Source of the DNA: Streptomyces caniscabiei
GTDB lineage: Bacteria; Actinomycetota; Actinomycetes; Streptomycetales; Streptomycetaceae
Direction of reading: 5' to 3'
Assembly (NCBI RefSeq): GCF_014930365.1
Contig: NZ_JABXWI010000016.1
Coordinates: 124,001-188,000 of the forward strand
DNA length: 64,000 bases
The notes under the pieces were generated by a model. It saw only the letters and a program-made list of their open reading frames with translations. It was not told where the DNA came from and did not search any database. The position numbers and the translations under genes are program-made. Within the stretch, counting starts at the first letter, position 1, and each line of letters begins with the position of its first letter. Below are positions 52,848-62,234 of the stretch, piece after piece.

Positions 52848-53786
52848 ATGCGAGGCACGTCCCGAGGCGCCGCGTTCGGCCTCATCACCGCGCTCACGCT
52901 CACGCTCACCGCCTGCGGCGGGGGCGGCGGCAGCGACGACAACCCGCTGACCGAGGGCGGCGGCAGTGGCGGAGGCAAGTCCATCGTCGTCGGCTCGGCG
53001 AACTTCCCCGAGAACCAGCTGCTCGCCGAAATCTACGCGCAGGCCCTGGAGAGCAAGGGCCTGAAGGTGACCCGCAAGTTCGACATCGGGGCCCGCGAGG
53101 TCTACTACGACCAGGTCGTCAAGGGCGGCATAGGCGTCTTCCCCGAGTACAACGGCGCCCTGCTGTCGGTGGCGGTCGACAAGAACAGCACCGCGACCAC
53201 CACCGAGGACATCAATGCCGAACTGAAGGAGAAACTCCCCTCGTCGGTGGAGATCCTCGACTCCGCCGCCGCCGAGGACAAGGACTCGGTGACCGTCACC
53301 GCCGAGACCGCCGCCAAGTACAAGCTCAAGACGCTCGCCGACCTCGAGCCCGTCGCGGGCGACCTGACGCTCGGCGCCGGATCGGAGTTCAAGACCCGTA
53401 CGCAGGGCGGCGTCGGCCTGGAGAAGGTCTACGGCGTCAAGTTCGGCAAGTTCCAGCCGCTCGACGCCGGTGCCCAGACCACCCTGGTGAAACTGCTCAA
53501 GGACGACAAGGTGCAGGCCGCCAACCTGTACACCACCGACCCCGCCATCGTCGCGGACAAGCTGGTGGTCCTGGAGGACCCGAAGAACCTCTTCTCCTCG
53601 CAGAACGTCACCCCGCTGGTCTACAAGGACGCCGTGGACGACAAGGCGAAGGAGGCGCTCAACGCCGTCTCCGCCAAGCTCACCACCGAGGACCTGCTGG
53701 AGATGATGAAGAAGCTCGTCAACGACAAGGAGGACGCCGACACCGTCGCCGAGGACTGGCTGACCTCCGCCGGCCTCGTCGGCTGA
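52848..53786 (+). CDS. osmoprotectant-binding lipoprotein
   Basis: 312 residues. Lipoprotein signal with lipobox LTAC at the end of a 20-residue hydrophobic stretch, then a Gly/Ser-rich spacer. Mature part IVVGSANFPENQLLAEIYAQ, VFPEYNGALLSVAVDKNS and LVVLEDPKNLFSSQNVTPLV matches OpuCC/ProX-type binding proteins. It hands quaternary ammonium compounds to the permease pair. 17 bases after permease 2; AGAGAGGA precedes the ATG. Confidence 0.94.
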   Translation: MRGTSRGAAFGLITALTLTLTACGGGGGSDDNPLTEGGGSGGGKSIVVGSANFPENQLLAEIYAQALESKGLKVTRKFDIGAREVYYDQVVKGGIGVFPEYNGALLSVAVDKNSTATTTEDINAELKEKLPSSVEILDSAAAEDKDSVTVTAETAAKYKLKTLADLEPVAGDLTLGAGSEFKTRTQGGVGLEKVYGVKFGKFQPLDAGAQTTLVKLLKDDKVQAANLYTTDPAIVADKLVVLEDPKNLFSSQNVTPLVYKDAVDDKAKEALNAVSAKLTTEDLLEMMKKLVNDKEDADTVAEDWLTSAGLVG

Positions 53787-53834
53787 ACCGGGGCGCGGCC
53801 GACCGGCTCGGCGGCGCCCGCACCGTCCGCCCCG

Positions 53835-53868
53835 CCCTGCCCGGCACCACGTACCCCGCCGGGCAGGG
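53835..53868 (+). terminator. hairpin terminator of the osmoprotectant operon
   Basis: Perfect 11-base arms CCCTGCCCGGC and GCCGGGCAGGG, 12-base loop, 48 bases after the lipoprotein stop. Confidence 0.7.
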
Positions 53869-53905
53869 GGAGGGGACCGAGCACGACGACCGGCTGGAGG
53901 GCCGT

Positions 53906-54748
53906 ATGACGGACGCCGACGGCGCGGCCGCGCGGCTTCAGCGGCTCTTCGAGGGCCGTCGGCTCACCCCGACCCAGCGTCGCATCGCGCGCTGCCTGGT
54001 CCGCCAGGCCGCGGACGTGCCCTATCTGTCCAGCGTGGAACTGGCCCGGCTGGCCGGGGTCAGCCAGCCGTCCGTGACCCGCCTCGCGGTCGCCCTCGGC
54101 TTCGACACCTATCCGGCCCTGCGCGACCACCTGCGGGCGGTCGCACCCCCCGGGCACACCGCCGACGAGCGGCCCGCCAACGTCTACCAGCGCGCCGTGC
54201 GGGCCGAGATCGACAATCTGCGGCATCTGGCGTCCCTGCTCACCGACCCCGCGCCCGTCCAGCGCGCCGGCCGTCTGCTCGCCGCCTCCCGGCCTCTCCC
54301 GGTCCTCGGCCTGCGCGCCTCCGCGGCCCACGCGCGCGGCTTCGCCCACGGCGCGGCGAAGATCCACCATGACGTACGCCTCCTCGACGAGGGCGGCTCC
54401 CTGCTCGCCGACCACGTCGACGCCGCCCGCCGGGCCGGCGCGAGCGCGCTGCTGTGCTTCGCGCTGCCCCGCCACCCGCGTGAACTCCTCGACACGCTCG
54501 CCCACGCCCGGGCCGTGGGCCTGACGGTCGTGACCGTCGCCGACGGCACCTTCGCCCCGGTGGCCGCCTACAGCGACCTGCTGCTCCCCGCCGCCGTCGG
54601 CACCGGACCGGTCTTCGACACCGCCGGTGCTCCGATGCTGCTGGGCCAGGTCCTCCTGGAGGCGATGTGCGACGCCCTCCCGGGCGCCCGGGCCCACCTG
54701 GAGGACTTCGACGCCCGGGCCGCCGCGCGCGGCCTGTTCGTCGACTGA
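53906..54748 (+). CDS. MurR/RpiR family regulator (HTH-SIS)
   Basis: 280 residues. N-terminal HTH: LTPTQRRIARCLVRQAADVP, SSVELARLAGVSQPSVTRLA VALGFDTYPALRDHL. The C-terminal SIS sugar-isomerase domain (LPVLGLRASAAHARGFAHGA; ALLCFALPRHPRELLDTLAH) would bind a phosphosugar or similar ligand. ATG 53906 with GGAGG upstream. It follows the osmoprotectant operon after a terminator, so regulation of that operon is possible but unproven. Confidence 0.9.
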   Translation: MTDADGAAARLQRLFEGRRLTPTQRRIARCLVRQAADVPYLSSVELARLAGVSQPSVTRLAVALGFDTYPALRDHLRAVAPPGHTADERPANVYQRAVRAEIDNLRHLASLLTDPAPVQRAGRLLAASRPLPVLGLRASAAHARGFAHGAAKIHHDVRLLDEGGSLLADHVDAARRAGASALLCFALPRHPRELLDTLAHARAVGLTVVTVADGTFAPVAAYSDLLLPAAVGTGPVFDTAGAPMLLGQVLLEAMCDALPGARAHLEDFDARAAARGLFVD

Positions 54749-54797
54749 CGGGCCCGGCCGCGCCGGTGGACGGGCCCGGCACCGCGAGCGGCACGGC

Positions 54798-56735
54798 TCA
54801 CTCGGTGGAGCGCAACGCCTTCCAGACGCGCGGTCGTACGACGCCGTCGGCGGCCAGGAGGCCCTTGTCCTGCTGGAAGCTCTGCACCGCGGCTTCGGTG
54901 TCGGCGTCGAAGTCGCCGTCGACGTCGACGACGTACCCGCGCTTGCTCAGCATGCACTGCGCCTGGAGGACGCGGTCGCCGCTGTCCCCGAGGCGGGTGC
55001 GGCCGTTGCCGTAGTAGTACGTGCAGTCCGTGAGCCAGGCCGGGGTCGAGGGCTCGGTGGACGTGTCGGTCGGCTCCTCGGCCGGCTCCGTGGGGGCGCC
55101 GCTCCCGGAGGCGGGCGCGGACGGGTCGGATCGCGGGTCGTCGTCCGTGCCCGCGCCCGTGCCCTTGCCGGGGTCGGAGGCCGTCGCGTCGGGGCGCTCG
55201 CGCTCGCCGTCGACGGAGGTCCGTTCGTCCTTGCCGGACACCTCCGAGTCGCTCGAACCGCCGTCCGGGGCGGCGTCCGCGCCGTCCCGGCGCGAGGCCG
55301 CCGACACCGGGGTGTCGTCGTCGGGGAGGGCGTCGGCGGACCGTGTCGTACCCCGCTGCGGTGAGGCGGTGGTCGTGGCGGGGCTCAGCAGGGTCAGGAC
55401 GACGACCCCGGCGGTCGCCGTGCAGACGGCGACACCGGCGGCCCCGGCCAGCACCCGCTTGCTGCGCAGCCGGGAGCGGAGCGGTGCCGGAGCCGACGGC
55501 TGCGCCGAGGGGGCGGCGGGGGGACTCGGCGGTGCGTCGGTGACCGGAGCCTGTCCGGCGGCTCGCGCCGGGGCGGGCTGCTCCAGGGGGAGGCGGCGCA
55601 GGGTCTCGTAGGCCTGCTGGCGGGTGAGGACCCGGCCGGCCAGTGGTTCGGGCCAGTCGAACGCGTCGGGCGGGCGGGGGCCCTGGGCGGGCGGTGTGTC
55701 GGGCGCGGATTTTTCGCCCCCGCCGCCCCTACCCGTCCTGTCCTCAAGGGGCTGCGCCCCTTCGACCCCCCTGTGCGGGTTCGGTGGGGGCTGGTCGCGC
55801 AGTTCCCCGCGCCCCTCCGGGAGCGGGGGCTGCGCCCCGCTGCCCGCAGAGGCCATCGCCTCGATCAGCTGAATCGGGGTCGGGCGTTGGTCGGGTTCCT
55901 TGGCCAGGCACGCGGCGAGCAGGGCGGCGAGCGGGGCGTCGGCCTCCGCGATCTCGGCGAGGACCTTCGGGTTGGGCTCCTCGAACGCCACCCGGTGCAT
56001 GACGTCGACGCCGGTGCCGTCACCGAACGGGGCGCTGCCGGTCGCCGCGAAGACCAGCGCGCAGGCCAGCGAGAACACGTCCGAGGCGGTGTCGCAGGCG
56101 CCCGTGCGCAGATACTCCGGCGACATGTAGGCCGGGGTGCCGACCCGGTTGCCCGTGCCGGTGATCGCGCTCGCGTCGGCCGCCTTCGCGATACCGAAGT
56201 CGATGACGTGCGCGCCCCACGCGGACAGCAGGATGTTGGACGGCTTCAGGTCCCGGTGCACGATCCCGGCGGCGGAGAGGTCGGCGAGAGCGCGTCCCAG
56301 CTCCGCCACCAGCCGCCGCACGGCGACGACGGGCAGCGGACCGTCCTCGTGCACGGCCACCGCCAGATCCAGCCCCGGCAGGAACTCGGTGGCCATCCAC
56401 AGCAGTTCGTCCCGGAAGCCCGTCCCGGCCAGCCGCGGCATGCGCGGCGTGCGCACCCGGCTGTGGACCGACGCCTCCCGTTCGAACCGGCGGCGGAACC
56501 GCTCGTCCTCCGCGTACTCGGGCCGGATCACCTTCACCGCGAGGAGGTCGGGGCCGCCGTCGGCGGGACGCGCCAGATAGACGCGCCCCATACCGCCGCT
56601 GCCGAGCAGCCCCAGCGACACATACGGACCGATCCGGTCCGGGTCGCCGGGACGCAGAGGCAGCGCCCCCGCCTGCCGCAGCGCCGGAACCCTGTCCGCC
56701 GAACCCGGTGGCGGCACCGGCCGCTGGTCTGACAC
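54798..56735 (-). CDS. transmembrane Ser/Thr protein kinase with peptidoglycan-binding domain
   Basis: 645 residues. Kinase domain about 35-290: LLGSGGMGRVYLAR, AVKVI (Lys), IVHRDLKPSNIL, VIDFGIAKA, GTPAYMSPEYL. A linker follows (295-345 encodes a translated intergenic repeat, GELRDQPPPNPHRGVEGAQP), then a helix at about 430-452 and an extracytoplasmic Ser/Asp/Pro-rich region ending in a PG_binding_1 domain (TRLGDSGDRVLQAQCMLSKR, QSFQQDKGLLADGVVRP-like). It probably senses the cell wall. GTG 56735. Confidence 0.92.
   Translation of the reverse strand: MSDQRPVPPPGSADRVPALRQAGALPLRPGDPDRIGPYVSLGLLGSGGMGRVYLARPADGGPDLLAVKVIRPEYAEDERFRRRFEREASVHSRVRTPRMPRLAGTGFRDELLWMATEFLPGLDLAVAVHEDGPLPVVAVRRLVAELGRALADLSAAGIVHRDLKPSNILLSAWGAHVIDFGIAKAADASAITGTGNRVGTPAYMSPEYLRTGACDTASDVFSLACALVFAATGSAPFGDGTGVDVMHRVAFEEPNPKVLAEIAEADAPLAALLAACLAKEPDQRPTPIQLIEAMASAGSGAQPPLPEGRGELRDQPPPNPHRGVEGAQPLEDRTGRGGGGEKSAPDTPPAQGPRPPDAFDWPEPLAGRVLTRQQAYETLRRLPLEQPAPARAAGQAPVTDAPPSPPAAPSAQPSAPAPLRSRLRSKRVLAGAAGVAVCTATAGVVVLTLLSPATTTASPQRGTTRSADALPDDDTPVSAASRRDGADAAPDGGSSDSEVSGKDERTSVDGERERPDATASDPGKGTGAGTDDDPRSDPSAPASGSGAPTEPAEEPTDTSTEPSTPAWLTDCTYYYGNGRTRLGDSGDRVLQAQCMLSKRGYVVDVDGDFDADTEAAVQSFQQDKGLLAADGVVRPRVWKALRSTE
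55710..55831 (-). repeat. Streptomyces intergenic repeat translated inside the kinase gene
   Basis: The bases TTTTCGCCCCCGCCGCCCCT, CTCAAGGGGCTGCGCCCCTT, CTGGTCGCGCAGTTCCCCGC match a palindromic repeat common between genes of many streptomycetes (recollection). Here it is read in frame, adding about 40 residues to the kinase linker. Confidence 0.7.
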
Positions 56736-56781
56736 AACACCCCCGAATTAACTTTTGGCGTACGCCAGTTCGCCCCCAGAA

Positions 56782-56798
56782 GCTGAGGCTAGCTCAGC
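56782..56798. promoter_or_regulatory. short inverted repeat upstream of the kinase gene
   Basis: GCTGAG...CTCAGC with a 5-base loop; next to a GGCGTACGCC palindrome at about 56757-56766. Possible regulatory or terminator function between rhamnosidase end and kinase start. Confidence 0.35.
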
Positions 56799-56844
56799 GA
56801 CGGCTCGCGGTCCGGGTTTCGGTCACTTCCGGCCCCTCGACGGT

Positions 56845-59800
56845 TCAGGATCCCGTGCGTCGCACCTCCGTCGTGCCGGAGCCGACCGGACCGATCCGCA
56901 GCACCGTCCCCGTGAGATCGGTGAACGACTCGACCCGCACCCGGCCCCCTCCGCCCGGCGCGATGCCCTTCACCCGGTACGCCGCCGGGTCGGCGTCCCC
57001 GATCTCGACCTCCACGACGGCACGGGAGTTCGGCGGCACGGTCACCCGGGTGGTGTGCGTGTCCGCGGAGCGGCGCACCAGGACCGACACCGGTCCGCGC
57101 ACGGAGGGCACCGTCCCCTCGACCTCCGTCAACGCCCCGGTCCTCGGCCGGACGTGGAACGCTGCCGCGCCCGGCTCGCTGACCTGGACGCCGAGGACGT
57201 GCCGGGCCACCGCGTTGGCGGGCGCGGAGGCCCAGGCGTGCGAGAGCGTCATGTTGGGCTTCAGCGCCGGGTCCCACGCCTCCGTGACGATCGTCGCCCC
57301 GAGCGCGTCCAGCATGTGCAGCCACGAGTTGGTCGCCTTGGAGGTGAGCAGGGCGAGGGCGGCGTCGGCGCGGCCCAGCCGGAACAGCGCGTCGAGCAGG
57401 AACTGCGCCCCGTAGACGCTCATCCTCATGCCGCCCGCGGCGAGGGTGTCGCCCAGCCCGGCCCGTACCTCCTCGTCCAGCGCGTCCGCGACACCGAGTG
57501 CCACCGGGAAGGCGGTCGCGTGCTGGGCGCTGTGCGTGGTCCCGACACCGTCGAGGAACCGTCCGCCCGCGCTGTCCAGCAGGGTGGTGCGCATGGCCGT
57601 GGCGAGGGTGTCGGCCCGGTCGCGCAGGGCGCTCGCGTCGGCGTCCTTGCCGAGGGCCGTCGCGCACGCGGCGAGGGCCACGAAGGCCGCGTACTGGAAG
57701 GCGTTGACGACCGTGTTGACGGGGGTGAACACATAGCCGTCACGGCTGGCGGCGGGCCAGTCGACCAGGTCGCCGAGGTCCTGACTGGTGCTGCCGGGCG
57801 CCTTGCGGACGAGTCCGGCGGAGTCCAGGAAGGAGGTGAGGTTCTTCGCGGTGAGCAGGTCGTAGTCCCTGGCGAGCTGCCGGTCGTCGCCGGTGGCGAG
57901 ATGGTCCTCCCACGCGGAGATCGCACACATCAGCCGGTACTCGGTGGGCCAGGTGCCCTTGCGGACCAGATAGTCGTTCGAGAAGCGGGCGAGGGCGTAG
58001 GAGCGCTGGACGCCGTACTCCGAGAGCTGGTTGATCAGCGCGTCGCCCTCGTACGGGCCGCGCTCGCGGGTGGGGGTGTCCGTGTAGAGGTCGCCCCGGG
58101 TGGCCTCGATGGAGTAGCGGCACAGCTCCCAGACCCGGTCCAGGTCGGCGTCGGAGCTGCGGAACGAGGCGTGCGAGTCGTCCCAGTCGAGCTTCCAGGC
58201 GCGGCCGGTGACGACGGCCTTCGACAGGTCGAGCGTGGTGCGCAGTTCGGCCCAGCGGAAGCCGCGGTAACCCCAGTGCTCGAAGCGCTGCTCGCCGTCG
58301 CGCAGGGTCCACACCTCGCGGTAGGTGTTGGTGGCGCGCAGCTGGTACCGCACGGTGCCGTCCGTGTTCAGCTCCTCGCCGAGCCGCACCTCGACCGTGT
58401 CGCCCGCCGCACCGGTGATCTCCAGGGCCAGCCCGCCGACGATCTCCCGGCCCAGGTCGACCAGCCAGCGCCCGTCGGCGACCTGGGTGACGGAGGCGGG
58501 GGTGACGTCGTGCGGCCGTACCGCCTCGATCAGCGCGGGCACGAGACCGTCGATCGCCGTACGGACGGCGGGCGTCAGCCAGTCGCCGTCGTCGAAGCCG
58601 GGCCGCGTCCAGCCCACCGGCTCGCGCCGCAGGTCCCAGTACTCCTGCGGAACGGTGAAGTAGCTGCTGCCCGCACTGCCCTTCGCGGGCAGCAGCCCGG
58701 CCTGGCGGCGCGCTTTCCAGTGGTCCCCGGAGGCGACGGTCGACCGGCTGCCGTCGGTGTACGTGATCTCCAGCTGGGCCAGGAACTTCTGCTGTGAGGT
58801 GGTCCAGCACAGCGCGGCCAGCGCGTTGGACCTCCCGTCCGCCCGCAGCGTGGAGGTCACGTCGAAGGCCTGGTAGGCGGTTCCCTCGCCGGAGCGGACG
58901 GAGGCGTAGCCGACCGTGGTGCCGTTGCTCCACACCTTCGCGACGTACTGCCGGGCCGGATCGGGCGAGGTGGCCGCGACATAGAGGATCGCGGCGGCTA
59001 TCTCCTTGCCGGCCTTCGTGTCGTACTCGTGGCGCAGCAGCGCCCAGGTGTCGTCGGCCCCGTAGGAGGAGAGCGAGGTCGCGCCGGTCGGGAAGGCCAG
59101 CACGCCGCCGGAGACGGTGCCGGCGGTGAAGGTGCCCTTGTCGGAGGCGAAGTCTTCGTCGAGGAGGACCGTGCCGTCGGCGGCCGTGAAGGTGACCCGG
59201 TCGTAGGTCTGGGACTCGGTGAGGCCGTTGCGCAGACCGATGTTGCCGGAGGCGTAGCGGCTGTCGGTGGTGGTGTCGACGACGGTGCCGTTCACGGAGG
59301 TGGTGAACGTCGAGCCGGTCATGGTGACGCTGAGGTCCACCCACTCCCCGGCGGTGACCGCGAACGGCAGCCGCACCTCGCCGAGCACGGTGTACGTGCC
59401 GCCCACGCAGACGTGCTTGCGCAACACACCGGTGGTGCCCGCGCGCAGCTGCCACAGGTAGTTGTTCGCGGTGTTCGTGGCCCGGAACCACAGCCCGGCG
59501 GCCACGGCGGTGATCTTCACGCGGACGGTGAGGGTGCCGTCGGTCATCACCGGCCCGGCCGGGGCCCAGATCGGCTTCGCCTCCCACTCGTCCTCGACCG
59601 AGGTGGCCAGCAGGGTCGGCTCCGACCAGGCGGACCGCTTCTCGCCCCAGCTGCTGACCCGCCACCAGTAGGCCGTACGGGGCTTCAGCGCCGGTCCGCC
59701 GTAGGGGACGGCCGTGGAGTCGGCGGACTTCCGCCTGCCGGAGTCCCACACCAGCTCGTCGTCCTCGAAACCGCCGGGGGTGGAAGCCAGTTGCAGCTGG

Positions 59801-60054
59801 TAGGCCCACTGTACGGTGCCGGCGCAGAAGTCGGGCACCTGCCAGCTGAAGCGGGGCTGCTGCCCGGCGCTCGTGCCGAGGGCCCGCGGCAGCAGATCGG
59901 TGAGCATCCCGGTGGGCGCGGGCGGCTTCCCTGCGGCCGTGGCCACGGCTCCCGGGCCGGGGGCGGCGACGGCCCGGGGCCCGGACAGGACGACGGAGGC
60001 GGCCACGGTGCCGCCGAGCTGGAGCAGTCTTCGTCGTGAGAAGTCCCGTGCCAT
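56845..60054 (-). CDS. Tat-exported alpha-L-rhamnosidase (GH78)
   Basis: 1069 residues. Tat signal RDFSRRRLLQLGG. Fibronectin-like N-terminal part, an inserted lectin-like domain (about 170-330), then GH78 regions: GRWLVDLGREIVGGLALEIT, RFEHWGYRGFRWAEL, DTPTRERGPYEGDALINQLS (catalytic acid region) and SLSHAWASAP near the end. It would release rhamnose from plant or microbial glycosides outside the cell. ATG 60054; a start nine codons upstream would move the Arg pair from its normal place. Confidence 0.94.
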   Translation of the reverse strand: MARDFSRRRLLQLGGTVAASVVLSGPRAVAAPGPGAVATAAGKPPAPTGMLTDLLPRALGTSAGQQPRFSWQVPDFCAGTVQWAYQLQLASTPGGFEDDELVWDSGRRKSADSTAVPYGGPALKPRTAYWWRVSSWGEKRSAWSEPTLLATSVEDEWEAKPIWAPAGPVMTDGTLTVRVKITAVAAGLWFRATNTANNYLWQLRAGTTGVLRKHVCVGGTYTVLGEVRLPFAVTAGEWVDLSVTMTGSTFTTSVNGTVVDTTTDSRYASGNIGLRNGLTESQTYDRVTFTAADGTVLLDEDFASDKGTFTAGTVSGGVLAFPTGATSLSSYGADDTWALLRHEYDTKAGKEIAAAILYVAATSPDPARQYVAKVWSNGTTVGYASVRSGEGTAYQAFDVTSTLRADGRSNALAALCWTTSQQKFLAQLEITYTDGSRSTVASGDHWKARRQAGLLPAKGSAGSSYFTVPQEYWDLRREPVGWTRPGFDDGDWLTPAVRTAIDGLVPALIEAVRPHDVTPASVTQVADGRWLVDLGREIVGGLALEITGAAGDTVEVRLGEELNTDGTVRYQLRATNTYREVWTLRDGEQRFEHWGYRGFRWAELRTTLDLSKAVVTGRAWKLDWDDSHASFRSSDADLDRVWELCRYSIEATRGDLYTDTPTRERGPYEGDALINQLSEYGVQRSYALARFSNDYLVRKGTWPTEYRLMCAISAWEDHLATGDDRQLARDYDLLTAKNLTSFLDSAGLVRKAPGSTSQDLGDLVDWPAASRDGYVFTPVNTVVNAFQYAAFVALAACATALGKDADASALRDRADTLATAMRTTLLDSAGGRFLDGVGTTHSAQHATAFPVALGVADALDEEVRAGLGDTLAAGGMRMSVYGAQFLLDALFRLGRADAALALLTSKATNSWLHMLDALGATIVTEAWDPALKPNMTLSHAWASAPANAVARHVLGVQVSEPGAAAFHVRPRTGALTEVEGTVPSVRGPVSVLVRRSADTHTTRVTVPPNSRAVVEVEIGDADPAAYRVKGIAPGGGGRVRVESFTDLTGTVLRIGPVGSGTTEVRRTGS

Positions 60055-60081
60055 GGTGCACCTTCGGATCGAGGGGTTCAA

Positions 60082-60178
60082 TGAAAGGTTTCAGCGAGAT
60101 TGCCCGGAGATTATGGTTCCGCGCGGAATCCGGTCAATGGGTGGGACGCGAGTGAACCCTGAGACTTGAAACGATTTA
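60082..60178. promoter_or_regulatory. LacI-type operators before the rhamnosidase
   Basis: TGAAAGGTTTCA (60082-60093) and TGAAACGATTTA (60167-60178) resemble the TGAAACGTTTCA class of LacI-family sites. Placed between rhamnosidase and the divergent kinase gene. No LacI gene in the window. Confidence 0.55.
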
Positions 60179-60324
60179 AATGGTCCGGCGGGGACGTCCG
60201 CCCGGCCGCGCCGCGACCAGTATCCGGACGAACCCGGCGTTCCGCTGTCACCGGGCTCGGCTAGAGTCTCGCCTCACCTCGGCCGGACGTCCTGGCCGGG
60301 GCTGTGCGCAGGGGGTACGGCACC

Positions 60325-62070
60325 ATGGGGCCCGAAAGAACGGACCTGCCCGGCTACGAGATCCAGGAAGTCCTGGGCCAGGGCGGATTCGCCACGGTGT
60401 ACCGGGCCCGGCAGTTGGCCGTGGGCCGGGAGGTCGCGCTCAAGGTGGACAGCAGGGTGCTCTCCACACCCCGCGACCGGCAACGCTTCCTGCGCGAGGT
60501 CACGGCCGCCGGACAGCTCTCCGGCCATCCGCACGTGGTCCCGGTGTACGACGCCGGGGTCCTCGCCGACAACCGCCCCTACATGGTGCTGGAGTTGTGC
60601 CCCGGCGGCTCCCTGGGCGACCGGCTGCACCGGCAGGGCGCGCTCCCCGCCAAGGAGGCGCGTGACATCGGCGTGGGCCTCGCCGACGCGGTGGCCGCCG
60701 CGCACGCCTCGGGGGTGCTGCACCGCGACATCAAGCCCGGCAACGTCATGGTCAACCGGTACGGGGGCGTCGCCCTCACCGACTTCGGCCTCGCCGCGAT
60801 GCCCCGGCCGGGACGCGAACTGTCCGTCACCCGGGAGGCGTTGACTCCCGCGTACGCGCCGCCCGAGGCCTTCCACATGGCCGAACCCAGCCCGGCCGGT
60901 GATGTGTACTCCCTGGCCGCGACCGTCTATGCCCTGCTGTGCGGACGCCCGCCCCACTACCCGGAGGACGGCACCCAGCTCAGCCTCGCCGAGCTGATCG
61001 TCCGCCACACCTGGCCCTACGCCGACCTCCCCGGACTGCCGCCCGCCTTCAACACGGCGCTGCGCCACGCCCTCGCCGCCGATCCCGCCCACCGCCTGTC
61101 CGACGCCGGCGCGTTCCGCGACGCGCTCGCCGCGGTCGACCTCGACACCGTCGACCTGGGCGGTGGCGGTGTCGGTGGCGGCGGTGGCTTCGGCCCGGCG
61201 CCCGGCATGCCGACGGCTCCGGCGTACCGGGGCGGGCTGCCCACGACGATGCCGCCTTACTCGCTCACGCCGCCCACGACGATGCCGCCGTACGGGGTCA
61301 CGCCGCCCACGACGATGCCGCCGTCGTACCGGGACGCGCCGACGGGCGGGGGAGGGGTGACCGTGGTTCCCGGGCCGGGCGGAGCCGGTGGGGCGGGAGG
61401 GACGACCGTCGTTCCCGGGCCCGGCGGCGACGGTGACGGCGGTGGGCGCAAGGGCGCGGCGCGACGCCGGCCGGTGCTGATCGCCGCGTTCGCGGCCGTG
61501 GCCGTCTCCGTGAGCGTGTCGGTCACCGTGGTGACGTACCAGGGCGACGACCAACGGGAAGGCGGCACGGACGCTCCCGCCTCGTCCGCCGCCGCGTCGC
61601 CGTCCGCCGGGACCGCCGACGACAAGGGCGCCGGGGGGTTCGGGGTGGCGACCACCACCGAGAACTGTCCCGCGACGGGGGTCGACGGCGTGGGCGGACG
61701 GTGCGTCGAGACCCCCGAGTGCTGGAGCGGCATCGTCGACATCTCCGGCATCGTCACGGTCAGCCGCGCCGACTGCCAGGCCAAGCACGTGTGGGAGACG
61801 TTCGCCATCGCCCCGCTGCCGAAGGACGGCCAGACCAACAACGCCCGCGACCTGATCAAGCACCCCGATGTGAAGGCGCTCTGCTCCCAGAAGGTCATGT
61901 CCGCTTCGATGGCCCCCGAGGGCCGCCGGGTCGCCGGGGAGTGGAGCGTCGACATCATTCCGCCCGGCTCCGCGGAGTGGGCCGAGGGCGTCCGCGTCTT
62001 CCGCTGTGTCGCGGCGGCGCGGACCGACGACGGCGAGAAGACGGGCAGCCAGTTCACGGTGGGGAGTTGA
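60325..62070 (+). CDS. transmembrane Ser/Thr protein kinase with septum-formation-like domain
   Basis: 581 residues. Kinase domain about 10-275: VLGQGGFATVYRAR, VALKVDSR, VLHRDIKPGNVMV, LTDFGLAAMP, PAYAPPEAF. Then a Gly/Pro-rich linker with 11-residue repeats (PTTMPPYSLTP), a helix at about 395-415 and an extracytoplasmic domain with paired Cys and the CWSGIVDISG / DCQAKHVWETFAIAPLP pattern of septum-formation proteins. ATG 60325; GTG 60304 is an alternative. The unusual Ala/Gly-rich C-lobe fits actinobacterial kinases. Confidence 0.9.
   Translation: MGPERTDLPGYEIQEVLGQGGFATVYRARQLAVGREVALKVDSRVLSTPRDRQRFLREVTAAGQLSGHPHVVPVYDAGVLADNRPYMVLELCPGGSLGDRLHRQGALPAKEARDIGVGLADAVAAAHASGVLHRDIKPGNVMVNRYGGVALTDFGLAAMPRPGRELSVTREALTPAYAPPEAFHMAEPSPAGDVYSLAATVYALLCGRPPHYPEDGTQLSLAELIVRHTWPYADLPGLPPAFNTALRHALAADPAHRLSDAGAFRDALAAVDLDTVDLGGGGVGGGGGFGPAPGMPTAPAYRGGLPTTMPPYSLTPPTTMPPYGVTPPTTMPPSYRDAPTGGGGVTVVPGPGGAGGAGGTTVVPGPGGDGDGGGRKGAARRRPVLIAAFAAVAVSVSVSVTVVTYQGDDQREGGTDAPASSAAASPSAGTADDKGAGGFGVATTTENCPATGVDGVGGRCVETPECWSGIVDISGIVTVSRADCQAKHVWETFAIAPLPKDGQTNNARDLIKHPDVKALCSQKVMSASMAPEGRRVAGEWSVDIIPPGSAEWAEGVRVFRCVAAARTDDGEKTGSQFTVGS
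61240..61329 (+). repeat. 33-base tandem repeat in the kinase linker
   Basis: Units start at 61240, 61273 and 61306 with CCCACGACGATGCCGCC; they encode PTTMPPYSLTP, PTTMPPYGVTP and a partial PTTMPPSYRD. Confidence 0.85.
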
Positions 62071-62100
62071 CGGGAAAACGGCGCAAGGAGGCGACTCGTG

Positions 62101-62234
62101 TGGCACTGAGGGTCACACAAGGTGCAAGGCTGCGATGGCGCGATCGTCCCCGGGCGCGCCGACTGGGCGGAATGTCCGGCAGTCGTACAGTCTGGGCTTA
62201 GGAAGTGACTGGGCTCACATGGCACTGAGTGACA
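62101..62234 (+). promoter_or_regulatory. direct repeat pair upstream of pyc
   Basis: TGGCACTGAGGGTCAC (62101-62116) and TGGCACTGAGTGACAC (62220-62235) lie 119 bases apart in the 234-base leader of pyc. A small hairpin CGGCA...TGCCG is at 62252-62265. Confidence 0.4.

Noticed and set aside
57740..60061. 773-codon minus frame over the rhamnosidase
   Set aside because: Shadow frame; the GH78 frame has clear Tat signal and domain motifs.
61240..61329. Repeat array that might suggest CRISPR
   Set aside because: In-frame coding repeats within a kinase linker, no spacers and no cas genes.
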